DNA of 64,000 nt from Mycobacterium sp. DL99 (GTDB lineage Bacteria > Actinomycetota > Actinomycetes > Mycobacteriales > Mycobacteriaceae). The notes under the pieces were generated by a model that did not search any database, was not told the origin of the DNA, and saw only the letters and a list, made by a program, of their open reading frames with translations. The DNA lies in the NCBI RefSeq assembly GCF_004762045.1, contig NZ_SJOM01000007.1:2601655-2665654 (forward strand), read 5' to 3'. The position numbers and the translations under genes are program-made. Positions 1 to 7,698 of the stretch are shown in pieces (the first letter of the stretch is position 1; every line of letters begins with the position of its first letter).

Positions 1-1104
1 GCGGCAGACGCGCACCCCGTTGATCAGGACCGCATCGACGGCGGGATCCACGGCGTTGTCGGCCAGGGGATCCCACCAATCGATGCCGTCGGGTATCTGC
101 GGAATCAGGCCTGGATCCGCGGCGTGCGGATCGCGCAGGACACCGTGCAGGTCGAGCATCGCCTCCGGGGACATCGAGTCACAGCGGTCGATGATCTCGG
201 CTGCCCGGGGATCGGTGGCCCGGGCGCTGGCTTTCTCCTCGTCGGTCATCGTCATGACCCTCAGCGTCAGGATCTCGTCGATCTCGCACGAGTCGAAGAG
301 GTCGCCCTGGCTCTGTTCGGCGATCTCCGGATGGTCGTAGAGGATGACCGGCGAAACGAGCATCAGGTCGTGCGTGCCCGGCTTCCCCGCGAGCACAGGG
401 AAGCAACGATGGTGCCGACACCGCGACGCCGCCCCGGCGGCGCGTGCGTCCGGTTCCAGCAGTGAGATGAACTCGCCGTCGGTGACTTCGATGATCAGGT
501 GTGTGCCGATCAACGACACCGCGATCGCATCGTCCTTGTCGCGCGCGGGTGCCGCACAGTTGCGTACCGTCATCGTGAGCCGGATCAAGCCCGCGTCGGC
601 TTCTGCCGCGACGGTGAACTCGCCGTGGAGCTCGCGACGGCGGCGAACGATCCGGCCACCGTCGACGCTCTCGATGTCGGTGCCCGATAGCACCGCCATG
701 GGAAGCGTCCGCGGCGCCTCCAGATCGGGGATGTCGAACGGGCCGAAGGCGATCTGATGTTCAACCGCCTCATCCCAGGTCAGCCAGGACTGCCCCGCGG
801 CGGTGAGCTCGTCGACCGGCTCGAAGCTGCCGTCGTTGTGGCGGAGTTCGGCGGTTCGGCGTTGCAGCTGCAGGAACCGGACGGTGACCGTGATCTGCGG
901 GTGCCCGTGACCGCGGACCAGCAGTTGCGCCGACAGCGAGCTGTCCTCACCGATACCGGATTGCTCGGCATCGGCCGGGCCGAGTACGCCGAACTGCCAA
1001 CGGCATTGGTTCTTGGCCGAGTTCGCCCGGTACGGGTAGAGCAGATAGCCCTCGTAGAGGACGGCGTCGGCGACCGCGAGGACCTGGTCCAGATTGCCGT
1101 TCAT
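1..1104 (-). CDS. Conserved hypothetical protein of the group 1h hydrogenase operon (3' end outside window)
   Basis: The frame is open from an ATG at 1104 to the window edge (368 codons, C-terminus missing). The start overlaps the stop of the DUF6084 gene as ATGA (1101-1104), the same coupling seen for the two genes upstream, so it belongs to the hydrogenase operon. The N-terminus begins MNGNLDQVLAVADAVLYEGY. The rest looks soluble, acidic and beta-rich, with no signal peptide, no membrane segment and no obvious metal motif. I do not recognise a characterised family. Its position as the last visible gene after hhyE, DUF5947 and DUF6084 suggests an accessory, assembly or electron-transfer role, but that is inference only. 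Confidence 0.85.
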   Translation of the reverse strand, partial: MNGNLDQVLAVADAVLYEGYLLYPYRANSAKNQCRWQFGVLGPADAEQSGIGEDSSLSAQLLVRGHGHPQITVTVRFLQLQRRTAELRHNDGSFEPVDELTAAGQSWLTWDEAVEHQIAFGPFDIPDLEAPRTLPMAVLSGTDIESVDGGRIVRRRRELHGEFTVAAEADAGLIRLTMTVRNCAAPARDKDDAIAVSLIGTHLIIEVTDGEFISLLEPDARAAGAASRCRHHRCFPVLAGKPGTHDLMLVSPVILYDHPEIAEQSQGDLFDSCEIDEILTLRVMTMTDEEKASARATDPRAAEIIDRCDSMSPEAMLDLHGVLRDPHAADPGLIPQIPDGIDWWDPLADNAVDPAVDAVLINGVRVCR

Positions 1105-1772
1105 CGGATTTCCTGCCGTGCCAGCAGGGTGTCGATCGCTTCGTCGAACGACAGCATGCCCCAGCGTGTCTTGTAGGAGGCCAGCTCGTCGAGGGTGTCG
1201 CGGCCGAGCCGCAGCCATCCCGTGTTCGGAAAATGCTGTGCCATCAGCTGTTGCCACACCGTGACCGGCATGTCGAACGGGTCCTCGCGATCCCACGGAA
1301 TCTGCTGGACCGCGAATCCACGGGCACCTGGCGTGAAGACGGTGCCGCTGAACAGGAATCGCAGCGGTACCGAGCCGCCGCGCAGTGCGTGCAGGTACTT
1401 CGCCGCCGCGACGTCGAAGTCGTAGGTTCCGCTGACCGGCAGCTCGACGAGGGTGGTGCCGGTGAATCCGGGCACCATCGCGGTGCTGTGCTGCCACAGG
1501 AAGGTGCGTTGTGTCGTGCCCCAGCGGTCCCGCGGGCCGAACAGGTCGAGCAACCCGGCGGCCTCCGTATCGGTGTAATCCCGCCGCCCCGGTTCGATGC
1601 GGATCTGGCAGCGCAGCGCGATCGCGTGTACCGGGGTCTCGCCGACGGCGGTGATACCGATCCGGGCGGTCAGGATCGGGCTCACCGCATACGGTTCGGG
1701 CGCCATGTCGAGGACCGCGAACGTGACGTCGGTCGAGACGTCGGGAGTGGGGGTGGCGTTGGGCCCGGTCAT
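1101..1772 (-). CDS. DUF6084-type hydrogenase-operon protein
   Basis: A 223-aa soluble protein with no cysteine cluster, signal peptide or membrane segment. It begins MTGPNATPTPDVSTDVTFAV, and its first half looks beta-rich. The ATG at 1772 overlaps the stop of the DUF5947 gene as ATGA (1769-1772), and its own stop overlaps the next start in the same way. This fixes the start and rejects a much longer upstream-open frame that reads through the neighbouring gene. The family assignment (DUF6084) is from memory of genes that accompany DUF5947 in actinobacterial group 1h hydrogenase loci. The biochemical role is unknown. Confidence 0.85.
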   Translation of the reverse strand: MTGPNATPTPDVSTDVTFAVLDMAPEPYAVSPILTARIGITAVGETPVHAIALRCQIRIEPGRRDYTDTEAAGLLDLFGPRDRWGTTQRTFLWQHSTAMVPGFTGTTLVELPVSGTYDFDVAAAKYLHALRGGSVPLRFLFSGTVFTPGARGFAVQQIPWDREDPFDMPVTVWQQLMAQHFPNTGWLRLGRDTLDELASYKTRWGMLSFDEAIDTLLARQEIR

Positions 1773-2401
1773 CTCGTCACCACCGTGCTGCGGTCGGCGA
1801 GACTGTCGAAGAATTCGTCGACGTAGTCGCGTACGTCCTGGCCACCGTCGAATCCACGCCACAACATCCGCAGCCGTCCGACGAACTCGTAGCAGGCGTC
1901 GATCGGTACCACATGACAGGTGGGCGACCGGGTTTCGTCGTCGGGTACCTGCACCAGCAATGCCTCGGTGTCCTCGGAGATCAGGTCCACCCTCGGATCG
2001 GAACGCCGGACACCGGCCCAGGCGTCCAGCGGCAGTTCGGATTCGGTTGCCCCGGCGGGGCCGGGATAGAACGCCACCACACGTCCCAGCGCCGAATTCC
2101 AGAAGAAGAACGCCAGACCGACCGGGATCTGCAGCGCCTCCCAGTCCCGCCGGCCCAGACCGAAGTCGGCGAGGTGAAGGTAGCGGTCTCCGATGGCCCG
2201 GTAACGCAGCTGGGCATGATCGTCGGTGAACAGCAGATAGCACCCGCGGCATACGCACATCAGTTGCCGCCCAGCCACATTGACCACGTGTTGATGCGGT
2301 TCGGTGATAGGTTCGGCGCACATTTCGCAGCTCTGGCCGTCCCGCCTGGGTCCGGGCGCCGCGGCGCGGATGCGGGCCAGCACGTCCAACGGCCCGGTCA
2401 T
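1769..2401 (-). CDS. DUF5947-family Cys/His-rich hydrogenase-operon protein
   Basis: A 210-aa protein whose first 60 residues carry a metal-binding pattern: C25-x2-C28, H36 and H38, then C49, C51 and C54. The remainder is a soluble alpha/beta domain ending in an acidic-aromatic stretch (RDYVDEFFDSL). It overlaps the end of hhyE by 4 bp (ATGA, 2398-2401) and is itself overlapped by the DUF6084 gene, so the three are probably translated in a coupled way. DUF5947 proteins recur beside high-affinity hydrogenases in actinobacteria; a metallochaperone-like or scaffold role is inferred, not known. Confidence 0.85.
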   Translation of the reverse strand: MTGPLDVLARIRAAAPGPRRDGQSCEMCAEPITEPHQHVVNVAGRQLMCVCRGCYLLFTDDHAQLRYRAIGDRYLHLADFGLGRRDWEALQIPVGLAFFFWNSALGRVVAFYPGPAGATESELPLDAWAGVRRSDPRVDLISEDTEALLVQVPDDETRSPTCHVVPIDACYEFVGRLRMLWRGFDGGQDVRDYVDEFFDSLADRSTVVTR

Positions 2402-3312
2402 GACGCGACCTCCTCGGCCAGCGCGATCGAGCTCACTCCGTCACGCGCCAAGAGCGGTATCGGCTCGAGGTGCGAACCGGATTCGCCGTCGGCGCCGATC
2501 CCGGCATGGACCACGTCAAATCCGGAACCACAGTTCGGACAGTGCAGCACCGAGCCGGTCAGCGTGGCGCCGGCCAGCCCGCGCGTGCACTGCGGGCAGC
2601 GATCCCGGTAGACGAACAGCTGCGCACCGATTCGGCAGGCCAGCACCGCGGTCGCGCCGACCTCGAATCCGCCGACCTCACCAGCAGCCAACTCGTCGAG
2701 TTCCGGAACCGGCCGCCAGGTGGCGTGCCGATGTCCGTCGGGGTGTACCCGGGCCAGCAGCGACTCCGCGGATATCAGATTCGGCTCGGGGCCGGCGGTG
2801 ACCACGTCGATGGACGAGATCTCGGGCGCCGCCGCCCGGATCGCGTCCTCGATCGTCAGCTCGAGCGTGGCGGCCGACGACGGGCAGCTCTTGCAACTTC
2901 CGGTGAACCGCAGCCGCACGACCGGGCCGTCGACTTCGATCAGGTCGACATCACCGCCGTGGGATCCGAGGTAGGGACGGACACTGTCGAGCGCGTCGGC
3001 GATGCGGCGGTGCACCGGATACGGATGCAGCCCGTGCACCAGCAGCAGACTGGCCACCAGGTTGTCGGCAGCCACCGCCTCGGTGACCGCATCCGCCGGC
3101 TCGGGGGAATGGTCCGTGGCGATCCGCAGCAGCCGTCCCAGCGCCGCGCCGTAGAGGTCGGTGAGCTCGCGCACGAGCTGTTCGGCATTCTCCAGCGCGC
3201 CGGGACCCCGGGCCGCGCCGGCATCCAGCAGGGCCTGTATCCGATCACCCGCCGTGCGCCATCGTGTGTCGTCGTCAGAGTTGTCCGGGAACGGCGTCGT
3301 GGCGGGCGGCAT
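2398..3312 (-). CDS. hhyE: HhyE-type iron-sulfur protein: NifU C-terminal domain fused to a Rieske-like domain
   Basis: A 304-aa protein. After a helical N-terminal part, residues about 105-170 form a NifU C-terminal type domain with C140-x2-C143 (CKSC). Residues about 200-270 resemble a Rieske-like ferredoxin module, but the ligand pattern is C239-x2-C242-x15-C258-x2-C261 instead of CxH...CxxH, so four cysteines replace the His pair. It starts 3 bp after the hhyL stop. HhyE and HucE are recalled as predicted iron-sulfur proteins that support mycobacterial uptake hydrogenases, probably by moving electrons to the respiratory chain. Whether it is an electron carrier or a cluster-assembly factor cannot be decided from the sequence. 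Confidence 0.85.
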   Translation of the reverse strand: MPPATTPFPDNSDDDTRWRTAGDRIQALLDAGAARGPGALENAEQLVRELTDLYGAALGRLLRIATDHSPEPADAVTEAVAADNLVASLLLVHGLHPYPVHRRIADALDSVRPYLGSHGGDVDLIEVDGPVVRLRFTGSCKSCPSSAATLELTIEDAIRAAAPEISSIDVVTAGPEPNLISAESLLARVHPDGHRHATWRPVPELDELAAGEVGGFEVGATAVLACRIGAQLFVYRDRCPQCTRGLAGATLTGSVLHCPNCGSGFDVVHAGIGADGESGSHLEPIPLLARDGVSSIALAEEVAS

Positions 3313-3315
3313 GTG

Positions 3316-5112
3316 TCATTCCCCGGTAGCTGCTTGCGTGGGGGAGTGCAACAGGTCCAGTGATTTACCCTCGCCCAGGTACATGTGGACGCCACATGGC
3401 AGGCACGGGTCGAAACTGCGCACCGTGCGCATCACGTCGATGCCCTTGAAGTGCTCCCGGTCGTTCTCCTCGAAGATCGGCTGGCCCTGCACCGCATCCT
3501 CGTACGGTCCCGGCGTGCCATAGGTGTCGCGCGGGCTGGCGTTCCACGGTGTCGGCGGATACGGGTGGTAGTTGGCGATCTTGCCGTCCCGGATCACCAT
3601 GTGGTGGCTGAGCACGCCGCGCACCGCCTCGGTGAACCCGCATCCGATGCCCTCGTCGGGAACCTCGAAACGCTCCCAGGTCTTGGTGCGTCCGGCGCGG
3701 ATCTCGGCCAGGGCCTGTTCGGCGAAATGCACCGCACAGGCCGCCGCGTAGGCCTGGAAGTAAGTACGGGCCCGGTTGCGTTCGATGGTGTTGCTGCCCT
3801 TGTCGGGGATCTTCCACTCGAGCTCGACGGGTCCCTTCAGGGCGGTCTTCGGCAGATTGATCTGCACACTGCGTCCGGTGGACTTGACGTAGCCGATGTC
3901 GACCAGCCCGGCCAGCGCCGTGGACCACATGCGGGCCAGTGCGCCGCCACCGGTGTCCAAGGCCAGATGGTCCTTGCCGTCGTACCACCGTGGCGACATC
4001 ACCCAGCTGTAGCTCTCGTCGAAGTCACGCTTCTGCGGCTTGGGGTTGGTGTGCTGGTTCCACGGGTGACGCCGGTCGACCGGATTGCCCAGCGGATCGG
4101 TCTTGACGAACATCTCCTGATCGGACCAGTCGTCGTAGTAGCTGTGGCCCAACAGAATTCGGATACCGAGATTGATGTCCAGCAAGGAGTGCGTGACAAG
4201 CTTGCCGTCTACCACCACGCCGGGGGTGACGAACATGGCGTTGCCCCAGCGCTCCATGTCCTTGTAGGCGAAGTTGCACACCTCGGGATCCTGGAACGAA
4301 CCCCAGCAGCCGAGCAAGGTCCGGCGCAGACCGACCTTGTCGTACCCGGGAAGGGCTTCGTAGAAGAAGTCGAACAGGTCGTCGTGCATCGGGACGACCT
4401 TCTTCATGAACTCGACGTAGCGCATCAGTCGCGTCATGTAGTCCGTCATCAACTGCACGGTGGCGCTGGTGCCGATGCCGCCGGGGTACAACGTGGACGG
4501 ATGGACGTGGCGGCCTTCCATCAGGCAGAACATCTCCCGGGTCCAGCGGCTGACCTGCAGCGCCTCCCGGTAGAAGTCGCCGGTGAACGGGTTGAGCGCG
4601 CGCATGATGTCGGCGATCGTGCGGTAGCCGTGGGCGTCGGCATGCGGTGACGCGGTGGCCTCCGCCTTGGCCAGCACGCTCGGATTGGTCTCGGCGACCA
4701 TCTTCTCGCAGTAGTCCACGCCGACCAGGTTCTCCTGGAAGATGTTGTGGTCGAACATGTACTCGGCGGCCTCACCGAGATTGATCAACCACTCGCCGAG
4801 GTGCGGAGGCTTGACCCCGTAGGCCATGTTCTGGCAGTAGCACGAACAGGTGGCGTGGTTGTCGCCGCAGATCCCGCAGATGCGGCTGGTGATGAAGTGC
4901 GCGTCGCGAGGATCCTTGCCCTTCATGAAGATCGAATAGCCACGGAAGATCGAGGACGTGCTGTGGCATTCGACCACCTCGCGGTTGTCGAAGTCGATCT
5001 TGGTGTAGATGCCGAGGCTGCCGACGATGCGGGTGATGGGATCCCACGACATCTCCACCAGCTGACCTGGTTCGCGCTTCGCCTGTGAGGGTCCGGGAAT
5101 TGTGGTCGTCAT
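3316..5112 (-). CDS. hhyL: [NiFe]-hydrogenase large subunit, group 1h
   Basis: Catalytic subunit (598 aa) of a high-affinity H2-oxidising hydrogenase that lets actinobacteria live on atmospheric H2. The N-terminal nickel site is RICGICGDNH (residues 77-86, C79 and C82). The C-terminal site is DPCLPCGVH (568-576), followed by a 22-residue tail that is presumably removed by a maturation protease not encoded in this window. The group 1h call rests on the partner small subunit with a CxxD cluster motif and on the operon of HhyE, DUF5947 and DUF6084. It lies 103 bp after hhyS. The order and the neighbouring recA match the Hhy (Hyd2) locus of M. smegmatis as remembered. Confidence 0.96.
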   Translation of the reverse strand: MTTTIPGPSQAKREPGQLVEMSWDPITRIVGSLGIYTKIDFDNREVVECHSTSSIFRGYSIFMKGKDPRDAHFITSRICGICGDNHATCSCYCQNMAYGVKPPHLGEWLINLGEAAEYMFDHNIFQENLVGVDYCEKMVAETNPSVLAKAEATASPHADAHGYRTIADIMRALNPFTGDFYREALQVSRWTREMFCLMEGRHVHPSTLYPGGIGTSATVQLMTDYMTRLMRYVEFMKKVVPMHDDLFDFFYEALPGYDKVGLRRTLLGCWGSFQDPEVCNFAYKDMERWGNAMFVTPGVVVDGKLVTHSLLDINLGIRILLGHSYYDDWSDQEMFVKTDPLGNPVDRRHPWNQHTNPKPQKRDFDESYSWVMSPRWYDGKDHLALDTGGGALARMWSTALAGLVDIGYVKSTGRSVQINLPKTALKGPVELEWKIPDKGSNTIERNRARTYFQAYAAACAVHFAEQALAEIRAGRTKTWERFEVPDEGIGCGFTEAVRGVLSHHMVIRDGKIANYHPYPPTPWNASPRDTYGTPGPYEDAVQGQPIFEENDREHFKGIDVMRTVRSFDPCLPCGVHMYLGEGKSLDLLHSPTQAATGE

Positions 5113-5215
5113 CGAACTTCTCTTTCGTGGAATCGATACAGAGGGCGCCGAGGGCTCCGTGTACCGGCAGCGGTGGAAGGCGTTGGGCAGCAGTGGGAAT
5201 GCCCGAACCCGGGCA

Positions 5216-6271
5216 CTACCAGGTGCGGGTCGCCCCGGTCTCCAGCTTCGTTCCGGTGTGGCGCCACCTGGGTTCCTTGTCGACGGTGCGTCCGGTGACG
5301 CGGCGCAGGTTGCGGATCACCGATCCGTACATCGACGATGCCGTGGTGGACACCTTGCCGCCCGGCGGTTCGTCCATGAAAGGCATGAACTTGTCCGGGA
5401 ACCCGGGCATCGTGCACCCGATGCAGATGCCGCCGACATTCGGGCAGCCGCCGATTCCGTTGATCCAACCTCGTTTGGGCACGTTGCATTTCACCACCGG
5501 GCCCCAACAGCCCAGTTTCACAATGCATTTCGGCGATCCGTACTCCGTCGCGAAGTCACCCTGCTCGTAGTAACCGGCTCGGTCGCATCCCTCGTGAACG
5601 GTGTTGCCGAACAGCCATCTGGGCCGCAACGCCTCGTCGAGTGGGATCATCGGCGCCTGGTCGGTGGCCATGTAGAGCAGGTAGGTCAGCGTCTCGGCGA
5701 GGTTGTCGGGCTGGATGGGGCAACCCGGCACACAGACGATCGGAATGCCCGCCTTGCTCTTCCAGTCCCAGCCGAGATAGTCGGGAACCCCCATGGCTCC
5801 GGTCGGATTGCCGGCCATGGCGTGAATACCGCCGTAGGTGGCACAGGTGCCCACCGCTACCACGGCAGTCGCCTTGGGTGTCAGCCGATCCAGCCATTCA
5901 CTGGTGGTCATCGGCTGATTGGTGGCGGGGTTGTTACCGAATCCGCACCAGTAGCCCTCGCTCTTGAGCTGCTCGTTCGGAATCGATCCCTCGACGACCA
6001 GGACGAACGGATCCAGTTCGCCGCGATCGGCTTTGAAGAACCAGGCGAGAAAGTCGTCGGCACCTCCACTAGGCCCACACTCGAAGTCGATCAGGGGCCA
6101 ATGAACGGCGATCCTGGGCAAGCCGGGGAGTGCCCCAAGGGCAATTTCCTCGATGCTCGGCTGGGTGGCGGCAGTCAACGCCACCGAATCACCATCACAA
6201 CTCAGACCGGCGTTGATCCACAGCACATGGATCAGCGCCTCTTCTGCTTTGACTGCTGCCTCGGTTGGCAT
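5216..6271 (-). CDS. hhyS: [NiFe]-hydrogenase small subunit, group 1h
   Basis: Electron-transfer subunit (351 aa) carrying the iron-sulfur clusters. There is no twin-arginine signal, which fits a cytoplasm-facing actinobacterial enzyme. The proximal-cluster motif is C25-x2-D28 (LSCDGD), where most hydrogenases have CxxC; the Asp ligand is a known hallmark of the oxygen-insensitive actinobacterial (AH/group 1h) enzymes. Further Cys motifs are VGTCATYGG, CVPGCPIQP and, near the C-terminus, HEGCDRAGYY and GGCPNVGGICIGCTMPGFPD. A purine-rich GGAAAG lies about 9 bp before the ATG. A short GC-rich hairpin (6276-6301) sits directly upstream in the hypB-hhyS gap. Confidence 0.96.
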   Translation of the reverse strand: MPTEAAVKAEEALIHVLWINAGLSCDGDSVALTAATQPSIEEIALGALPGLPRIAVHWPLIDFECGPSGGADDFLAWFFKADRGELDPFVLVVEGSIPNEQLKSEGYWCGFGNNPATNQPMTTSEWLDRLTPKATAVVAVGTCATYGGIHAMAGNPTGAMGVPDYLGWDWKSKAGIPIVCVPGCPIQPDNLAETLTYLLYMATDQAPMIPLDEALRPRWLFGNTVHEGCDRAGYYEQGDFATEYGSPKCIVKLGCWGPVVKCNVPKRGWINGIGGCPNVGGICIGCTMPGFPDKFMPFMDEPPGGKVSTTASSMYGSVIRNLRRVTGRTVDKEPRWRHTGTKLETGATRTW

Positions 6272-6357
6272 AGGTCACAGCTTTCCGGGGCCCGGGCTGT
6301 GAGCCCCAACGTCTCGATCCAGACGCACGCCATTTTTTCCGGCGCTGAAATTTGGGT

Positions 6358-7158
6358 TTACTCCGGGTGGAAAGCCTTGTCAACGGGGTGGGATTTGACG
6401 GCTGCGTCAAGCCAGTCGTACCAGACGTCCAGGCCGTCTCCCCGGGTGGCCGACGTCGGCAGGATGGTCACCTCGGGATTGACGGATCGGGCATGGCCGC
6501 AACAGGTTTCAATATCGAAGTCGACGTAGGGCAGCAGGTCGACCTTGTTGAGGAGCACCAGTCCGGCGGCAGCGAACATATGTGGGTACTTCAGGGGCTT
6601 GTCGGCGCCCTCGGTCACCGAGACGACCACGATCTTGCTGTGCTCACCCAGGTCGAACAGGGCGGGGCAGACCAGATTGCCGACGTTTTCGATGAACAGC
6701 AGGGTCCCGGGTGCGGGATCGAGCGTCTCCAGGGCACGCCTGACCATGGCCGCGTCCAGGTGGCAGCCCGCCCCGGTGTTGACCTGAACCGCTCGCGCAC
6801 CCGCGGTCCGGATCCGTTCGGCGTCGAGCAGGGTCTCCTGATCGCCTTCGATCACCGCTATCGGCCGGGTGGGGCACAGATCGCGGATCGTGCGCTCGAG
6901 CAGGGTGGTCTTACCCGCGCCGGGCGAGCTGGTGACGTTGAACGCGGCGATGCCGCGTTCAGCCAGCCACTGCCGGTTCTGCTCGGCGATGAGATCGTTC
7001 TTGGCCAGCACTTTCTGTTCCAGGGAGATGGACTCCAGGGGTGGCTGGTGGTCGTGGTCGTGGTCGTGGGGATGCTGGTGCGGATGTTCGTGCGGGTGGT
7101 CGTGACCGGCGAGGGTGATGACTGCCCCGTCCTGGCCGCAGCCGCAGGTTGCACACAT
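6358..7158 (-). CDS. hypB: Hydrogenase nickel-incorporation GTPase HypB
   Basis: A 266-aa SIMIBI GTPase that, with HypA, delivers nickel to the hydrogenase large subunit. The N-terminus has a CxxCxC-type nickel site (MCATCGCG), followed by a run of histidines (about residues 19-38, alternating His with Asp or Pro) that can store nickel. The P-loop is SSPGAGKTTLLE (about residue 76) and the G-domain continues with VIEGDQ and LLNKVDLLPY. It starts 1 bp after the hypA stop and is followed by hhyS, so nickel insertion genes are co-transcribed with the structural genes. hypC, hypD, hypE and hypF are not in the window. Confidence 0.96.
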   Translation of the reverse strand: MCATCGCGQDGAVITLAGHDHPHEHPHQHPHDHDHDHQPPLESISLEQKVLAKNDLIAEQNRQWLAERGIAAFNVTSSPGAGKTTLLERTIRDLCPTRPIAVIEGDQETLLDAERIRTAGARAVQVNTGAGCHLDAAMVRRALETLDPAPGTLLFIENVGNLVCPALFDLGEHSKIVVVSVTEGADKPLKYPHMFAAAGLVLLNKVDLLPYVDFDIETCCGHARSVNPEVTILPTSATRGDGLDVWYDWLDAAVKSHPVDKAFHPE

Positions 7159-7159
7159 G

Positions 7160-7489
7160 TCAGCTCACTTCCATCGAGAGAATCCGCAGTTCCCGGCCGG
7201 CGGTCACCTCGACGTCGGCGCTTCCGCACGGGCACAAAAGGATCAGGTCGGGCAGGTAGAACTGCGCTCCACAGCTGCGGCAGTGTGCCGCTCCCGGGTG
7301 GATGTCGAGGTCGAGGCGGGCGCCGTCGGCCACCGTGCCCTCGGTGACCAGGTCGAAGCAGAAGAGCATGGAGTCCGGGACGACCGCGCACAACGCGCCC
7401 ACCTCGAGCTTCACGCTGTGCACGCGCCGGCCTGCGGCGTGCTCACACACCGCGTCGACAACACTCTGGGTGATCGCCATCTCGTGCAT
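7160..7489 (-). CDS. hypA: Hydrogenase maturation nickel metallochaperone HypA
   Basis: A 109-aa nickel chaperone working with HypB. The start at 7489 is chosen because HypA proteins begin with the nickel-binding MHE motif (here MHEMAITQSVV); an upstream in-frame extension of 35 residues has no support. The zinc site is CRSC followed 14 residues later by CPCG, so the second half reads CxC where the textbook form is CxxC. First gene of the hydrogenase operon, divergent from recA with 209 bp between the starts. No FNR or DosR type box was evident upstream; a weak TATCGT -10-like hexamer (reverse complement of 7521-7526) could serve the operon. Confidence 0.94.
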   Translation of the reverse strand: MHEMAITQSVVDAVCEHAAGRRVHSVKLEVGALCAVVPDSMLFCFDLVTEGTVADGARLDLDIHPGAAHCRSCGAQFYLPDLILLCPCGSADVEVTAGRELRILSMEVS

Positions 7490-7562
7490 CGCTGCCCCGT
7501 CTCCGGGCCGGATGCTCCCACGATAGGCCGGTTTGAGTGCACGTACGGCGTGTCTACTTGAA

Positions 7563-7578
7563 TCGAACAGGTGTTCGT
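7563..7578. promoter_or_regulatory. LexA (SOS) box of recA
   Basis: TCGAACAGGTGTTCGT matches the mycobacterial SOS box TCGAAC-N4-GTTCGA with one mismatch in the last base. It is about 120 bp upstream of the recA start and 74 bp from the divergent hypA start. LexA binding here would repress recA until DNA damage. Confidence 0.9.
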
Positions 7579-7622
7579 CTACTGTTGTCGGCATGCGATG
7601 GCGAGATGCTGGTCAAGCCGAC

Positions 7623-7645
7623 TTGTCAGTGGCTGCCTCTAGCGT
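7623..7645 (+). promoter_or_regulatory. RecA-NDp (ClpR-type, LexA-independent) promoter of recA
   Basis: TTGTCAGTGG, then 7 bp, then TAGCGT, matches the recalled RecA-NDp consensus TTGTCRGTGG-N8-TAnnnT that drives LexA-independent damage induction in mycobacteria (ClpR/PafBC-dependent). It is nearest to the recA start (7699). Together with the LexA box, recA has the dual control known in M. tuberculosis. Confidence 0.85.
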
Positions 7646-7698
7646 CACGGCCAACTGATCGAAACCGATCACCGAACATCACTAGGACGGAGACCCCC

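Noticed and set aside
5200..5215. TGCCCG/CGGGCA hairpin just after hhyS as an intercistronic terminator
   Set aside because: The arms are only 6 bp and it lies inside an operon; at most a weak mRNA-processing or stability element.
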